From Halorientalis salina (GTDB lineage: Archaea; Halobacteriota; Halobacteria; Halobacteriales; Haloarculaceae): a DNA stretch of 64,000 nucleotides. The notes beneath the pieces are model-generated. The model did not search any database. It was not told the origin of the DNA and saw only the letters and a program-made list of their open reading frames with translations. The first letter of the stretch is position 1, and every line of letters begins with the position of its first letter. The position numbers and the translations under genes are program-made. The stretch lies in assembly GCF_005049285.1 (NCBI RefSeq), contig NZ_SOSC01000007.1, forward strand, positions 1 through 64,000, written 5' to 3'. Below are positions 61,052 to 64,000 of the stretch, piece after piece.

Positions 61052-63289
61052 ATGTCCGGGGCCGTCGACGACGATGCCCGTGAGAGCCTCCAGAGCGGTC
61101 GGGAGACGCTCGGAGCGATGCTTTCCTCGGCACAGTCCGACCTCCAGAAGGTGTTCATCGTCGCCGTCGTCGGCCTCATGGGGACCATCTACCTCCTGCG
61201 CGAGTTCGTCTGGGAGATGCTCAAACGGGACCTGTTCTCGATGATGCCCCCGTTCGTCCGCGAGGAGACCTCAGTCGTCGCCATCACGCCCTTCGACGTG
61301 ATCCTCCTGCAGGTGAAGATCGGACTCGTCGTCGGCCTCCTGCTGGCGATCCCGCTGTTCATCTGGTACTCGCGGGACGCGCTCCGACAGCGCGGCTACT
61401 GGCCCGGCGAGCGGGTCGCCCGCTGGAAGTTCGCGACTGTCCTGTTGCTCTCGCTCGTCTTGCTGGCCGCCGGCGTCTCCTACGCCTACGAGCTGTTTTT
61501 CCCGCTGATGTTCAACTTCCTGGCGACCAACGCCGTCCAGGTCGGGTTCAAGCCCACCTACTCCATCGTCAAGTGGGCGCAGTTCATCTTCCTGCTGACC
61601 GTCTCGTTCGGACTGGCCGCCCAGCTCCCGCTGGTGATGAGTGCGCTGTCGTACACCGGAATCGTCCGCTACGAGACCTTCCGCGACAAGTGGCGCTACG
61701 CGGTGCTGGGCATCTTCGTCTTCGGCGCGCTGTTCTCGCCGCCGGACCCGTTCACCCAGGTCATGTGGGCGCTCCCGCTCATCCTGCTGTACGGGATCAG
61801 CCTCCAGATGGCGAAGTTCGTCACCATCGCCAAACGCTCCAGCAGTCGCGTCGACGTGGGCGGCGTCCTCCGCGAGCGGTGGAACGTCCTCGCCGGGGTC
61901 GCCTTCCTCTCGCTCGTCGGCGTCTACGCCTTCTTCGCCCGCGGCGGCATCGACCTGCTCAACCGCGCGCTCGGGCGGCTCCCCGCCGACTACCGTGTTC
62001 AGGTCGCGACCCTGGGCGAGGCGACCGGGCTCCCGAACGAGACGGCGGCCGCCGTCGCCGCCGTTCTCGCCGCGCTGGTCGTGACAGGAGTCGTCCTGTT
62101 CTCCCTCCTGATGAAGGCCCTGAGCGAGGCCGACCGGGCGTTCGGCGGGACGGCCGCGCCCGCCAGCGCCGGGTCGCCCACGCAGATCGACGTTTCGGAA
62201 CTCACTGCCGGAGCCGTCCGGGCCGCGCCACCGGAAGTGTTCCATGAGATGAGCGAAGAGGAGTCCGTCGCGCTCGCCCGGGAGGCGATGGACGACGACA
62301 ACCCGGAGAAGGCCCAGGCCATCCTCGACCGCTTCGACGACGAACAGGAGGCACAGGAAGCCGAGGGCGAGGGCGACGCGGCGGCAGCGGCCGGCGGTGC
62401 TGCCGCGGGCGCGGCCGCCCAGGGCGACGGGGGCGAGGGCGGCACCGCGGCCGGGACGGCCGCCGGCATGATGAACGCCTTCACCGAAGACGAGACGACC
62501 GAGGAGGACATCGGCGGCTACTACTACGACGTGGCCTTCATCCTGGAGTCGCTGACCTCCAAGGCGTTCCGCATCGTTGGCCTGTTCATGCTCGTGCTCG
62601 GCGGCTCGTTCGTCTGGCTCTACCAGGGCGGGATCCGGCGCATCAAGGACACCTTCTTCGGCCAGATGCCCGCCGGCCTCCAGCCGGACGTCGAGATCGT
62701 CACGCTCCACCCCGTCGAGGCGCTCATCTTCGAGATCAAGTTCTCGACGTTGCTGGCGGCGGTGGTGACGGTGCCGCTGGTGCTGTACTACGCCTGGCCG
62801 GCGCTGAAAGAGCGCGGCCTCGTTCGCGGTGACCCCAGGGTCATGCTCGTCTGGGGCGGCTCGCTGATCCTGGGCGTCATCGGCGGGAGCATCGTCGGGT
62901 TCCTCTACGTCGCGCCCACGATCATCTCCTGGCTGGCGGCCGACGCGGTCCAGTCGAACATGGTGATCGCCTACCGGATCAACAACTTCGGCTGGCTGGT
63001 CATCTACACGACCGTCGGCATCGGCTTGCTCGCGGAGATTCCCGTCTCGATGGCGCTGTTCCACGTCGGTAACGTCGTCTCCTATCACACGATGCGCAGC
63101 TACTGGCGACAGGTGGTCGTCGTCGTCTTCGCCGTCTCGGCGCTGGTCTCGCCACGGGGCGTGTTCACGATGCTGATGTTGGCCGTCCCGGCGACGGCGG
63201 CCTATCTGGCCGGGCTGTTCCTGCTGTGGGTCATCACGCTCGGCGGCCGTCGTGGTCGGCCGGAGCCGGCGGGGACGACCGCCGACTGA
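61052..63289 (+). CDS. tatC2: Tandem TatC protein (TatCt-like)
   Basis: The 745-aa protein contains two TatC domains in tandem: the first at about 35-300 (VVAITPFDVILLQVKIGLVV, QRGYWPGERVARWK) and the second at about 500-735 (IVTLHPVEALIFEIKFSTLL, ALKERGLVRG). An acidic, Ala/Gly-rich linker (about 390-480) separates them. Such double TatC proteins are known in haloarchaea and give 14 helices. The ATG at 61052 follows a TATA-like TTTCATAAAG near 61006-61015. It is divergent from tatC1. Confidence 0.9.
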   Translation: MSGAVDDDARESLQSGRETLGAMLSSAQSDLQKVFIVAVVGLMGTIYLLREFVWEMLKRDLFSMMPPFVREETSVVAITPFDVILLQVKIGLVVGLLLAIPLFIWYSRDALRQRGYWPGERVARWKFATVLLLSLVLLAAGVSYAYELFFPLMFNFLATNAVQVGFKPTYSIVKWAQFIFLLTVSFGLAAQLPLVMSALSYTGIVRYETFRDKWRYAVLGIFVFGALFSPPDPFTQVMWALPLILLYGISLQMAKFVTIAKRSSSRVDVGGVLRERWNVLAGVAFLSLVGVYAFFARGGIDLLNRALGRLPADYRVQVATLGEATGLPNETAAAVAAVLAALVVTGVVLFSLLMKALSEADRAFGGTAAPASAGSPTQIDVSELTAGAVRAAPPEVFHEMSEEESVALAREAMDDDNPEKAQAILDRFDDEQEAQEAEGEGDAAAAAGGAAAGAAAQGDGGEGGTAAGTAAGMMNAFTEDETTEEDIGGYYYDVAFILESLTSKAFRIVGLFMLVLGGSFVWLYQGGIRRIKDTFFGQMPAGLQPDVEIVTLHPVEALIFEIKFSTLLAAVVTVPLVLYYAWPALKERGLVRGDPRVMLVWGGSLILGVIGGSIVGFLYVAPTIISWLAADAVQSNMVIAYRINNFGWLVIYTTVGIGLLAEIPVSMALFHVGNVVSYHTMRSYWRQVVVVVFAVSALVSPRGVFTMLMLAVPATAAYLAGLFLLWVITLGGRRGRPEPAGTTAD

Positions 63290-63298
63290 TGGGCTGGC

Positions 63299-64000
63299 TC
63301 ACCGGCCGAACAGCCACGTCCGCATGGAGAGCGTCTGTTGTCGCGAGATTTCCTCGGGGAGGCTCCGACTGAGCTGGCCGAAGTTGAGCACGGTGACGAG
63401 GAAGACGCCGCCGAGGGTGTTGCCCAGCAGGACTGGAATCACGAACTCCCACAGGCCGACGAGCAGGCGCTCCTGGCCGAGGAACACGAGGTAGGCGACG
63501 TCACAGACGCTGACGACGACGTGGTACAGGCCAGTCACCGGAATGGTGTAGATGACGATGTACACCAGGAACACGCGCGCGAACGAGTCGCGGACGGCGT
63601 GTTCGAGCCAGACGACGCCGGCGACGAGCCACCCGGCGAAGACGGCCTTGAAGAGGAGGTCCCACCACGGCGTCTCGATGCCGGCTTGCCCGATTTCGGT
63701 CGCGCTCGCCGCAGTCGTCGCGTCGAACACGCCGGTGTTGGCCAGGACGAACGCGCCGACGGCCGCCCCGGAGACGTTTCCCGCGAGCACGAGTACCCAG
63801 ACGCGTACCACTGCAGGGACACTGCACACCCGGGTCAACGCGAGCGTTACGGGCGTCAGCGTGTTCTCCGTGTACAACTGGTAGCGGCCCATGATGATGT
63901 AGAGAAAGCCCAGCGGGTACAACAGCGGACTGACCAGTCCCGTCGGGTCGGGGGCGGCGGCTCGCACCGTCGCGTACCCGAAGAAGGTGACCGTGATCGC
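63299..64000 (-). CDS. Formate/nitrite transporter family protein (5' end missing)
   Basis: The frame runs on through the window edge, so the N-terminus is not seen. The visible 233 codons hold about five helices and the FNT pattern YPLGFLYIIMGRYQLYTENT, LAGNVSGAAVGAFVLAN and LFKAVFAGWLVAGVVWL. FNT channels carry formate, nitrite or hydrosulfide. The first GTG at 63967 is not taken as the start since the frame is open beyond it. Confidence 0.85.
   Translation of the reverse strand, partial: AITVTFFGYATVRAAAPDPTGLVSPLLYPLGFLYIIMGRYQLYTENTLTPVTLALTRVCSVPAVVRVWVLVLAGNVSGAAVGAFVLANTGVFDATTAASATEIGQAGIETPWWDLLFKAVFAGWLVAGVVWLEHAVRDSFARVFLVYIVIYTIPVTGLYHVVVSVCDVAYLVFLGQERLLVGLWEFVIPVLLGNTLGGVFLVTVLNFGQLSRSLPEEISRQQTLSMRTWLFGR

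Overview
The window is haloarchaeal. Its genes match extremely halophilic Euryarchaeota: archaeal AlaS, RfcS, eIF6, L31e/L39e, Orc1/Cdc6, the modifier SAMP2 and a double-length TatC. Proteins are acidic, codons end in G/C, and several genes have a TATA-like box about 25-30 nt before the ATG, as expected for leaderless transcripts. The genus cannot be fixed from sequence alone.

Region A (1 to about 11.2 kb) is an integrated element, visibly poorer in GC than the rest and cut by the left window edge. It carries a Tat-type lipoprotein, a tightly coupled operon (HTH protein, HUH-type Rep, two small proteins, a phage gpD/baseplate-hub-like protein), two unrelated tyrosine recombinases (a short SNJ2-type one and a longer XerC/D-type one), small zinc-ribbon proteins, a 47-aa acidic/hydrophobic protein and an AbiJ/HEPN-like candidate defence protein. 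Its non-coding DNA is unusually structured: three stacked hairpins before the HTH-rep operon, a hairpin chain ending in a three-way junction at 6245-6307, inverted repeats at the integrase start, and a 16-bp palindrome behind a TATA box. The right edge is a candidate recombinase core at 11198-11215, followed by the orphan 3' end of a chromosomal gene.

Region B (11.3 to 64 kb) is core chromosome. It holds a CBS-MaoC fusion, a nuclease lipoprotein, a membrane-fused molybdoenzyme, a kinase/UPF0201/HAD operon, an intron-containing tRNA-Arg(TCT) beside hairpin-rich repeats and copies of the tRNA 3' end, a soluble chemotaxis-type transducer, the L39e-L31e-eIF6 operon, a TnpB-only IS200/IS605-group element, ZIP transporter, TPR-DUF424 pair, enolase-superfamily enzyme, SufS and SufU, AzlCD, a GT39-like enzyme, AlaS, TspO, RfcS divergent from SAMP2, two phosphohexomutases, a PD-(D/E)XK-like islet, LarB and LarE (nickel-pincer cofactor), RpiA, Orc1/Cdc6, a frameshifted histidine kinase, GshA, a HhH-MutS protein, MinD, divergent TatC genes and a truncated formate/nitrite transporter.

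Links between genes: the ZIP gene and sufS share a DtxR/IdeR-like inverted repeat, suggesting joint metal control. LarB and LarE belong to one cofactor pathway. SufS and SufU belong to Fe-S assembly. The two TatC proteins would export the Tat-type lipoproteins seen here. The most novel material is in region A: a Rep-based element with a lone tail-hub-like protein and dense structured non-coding DNA.
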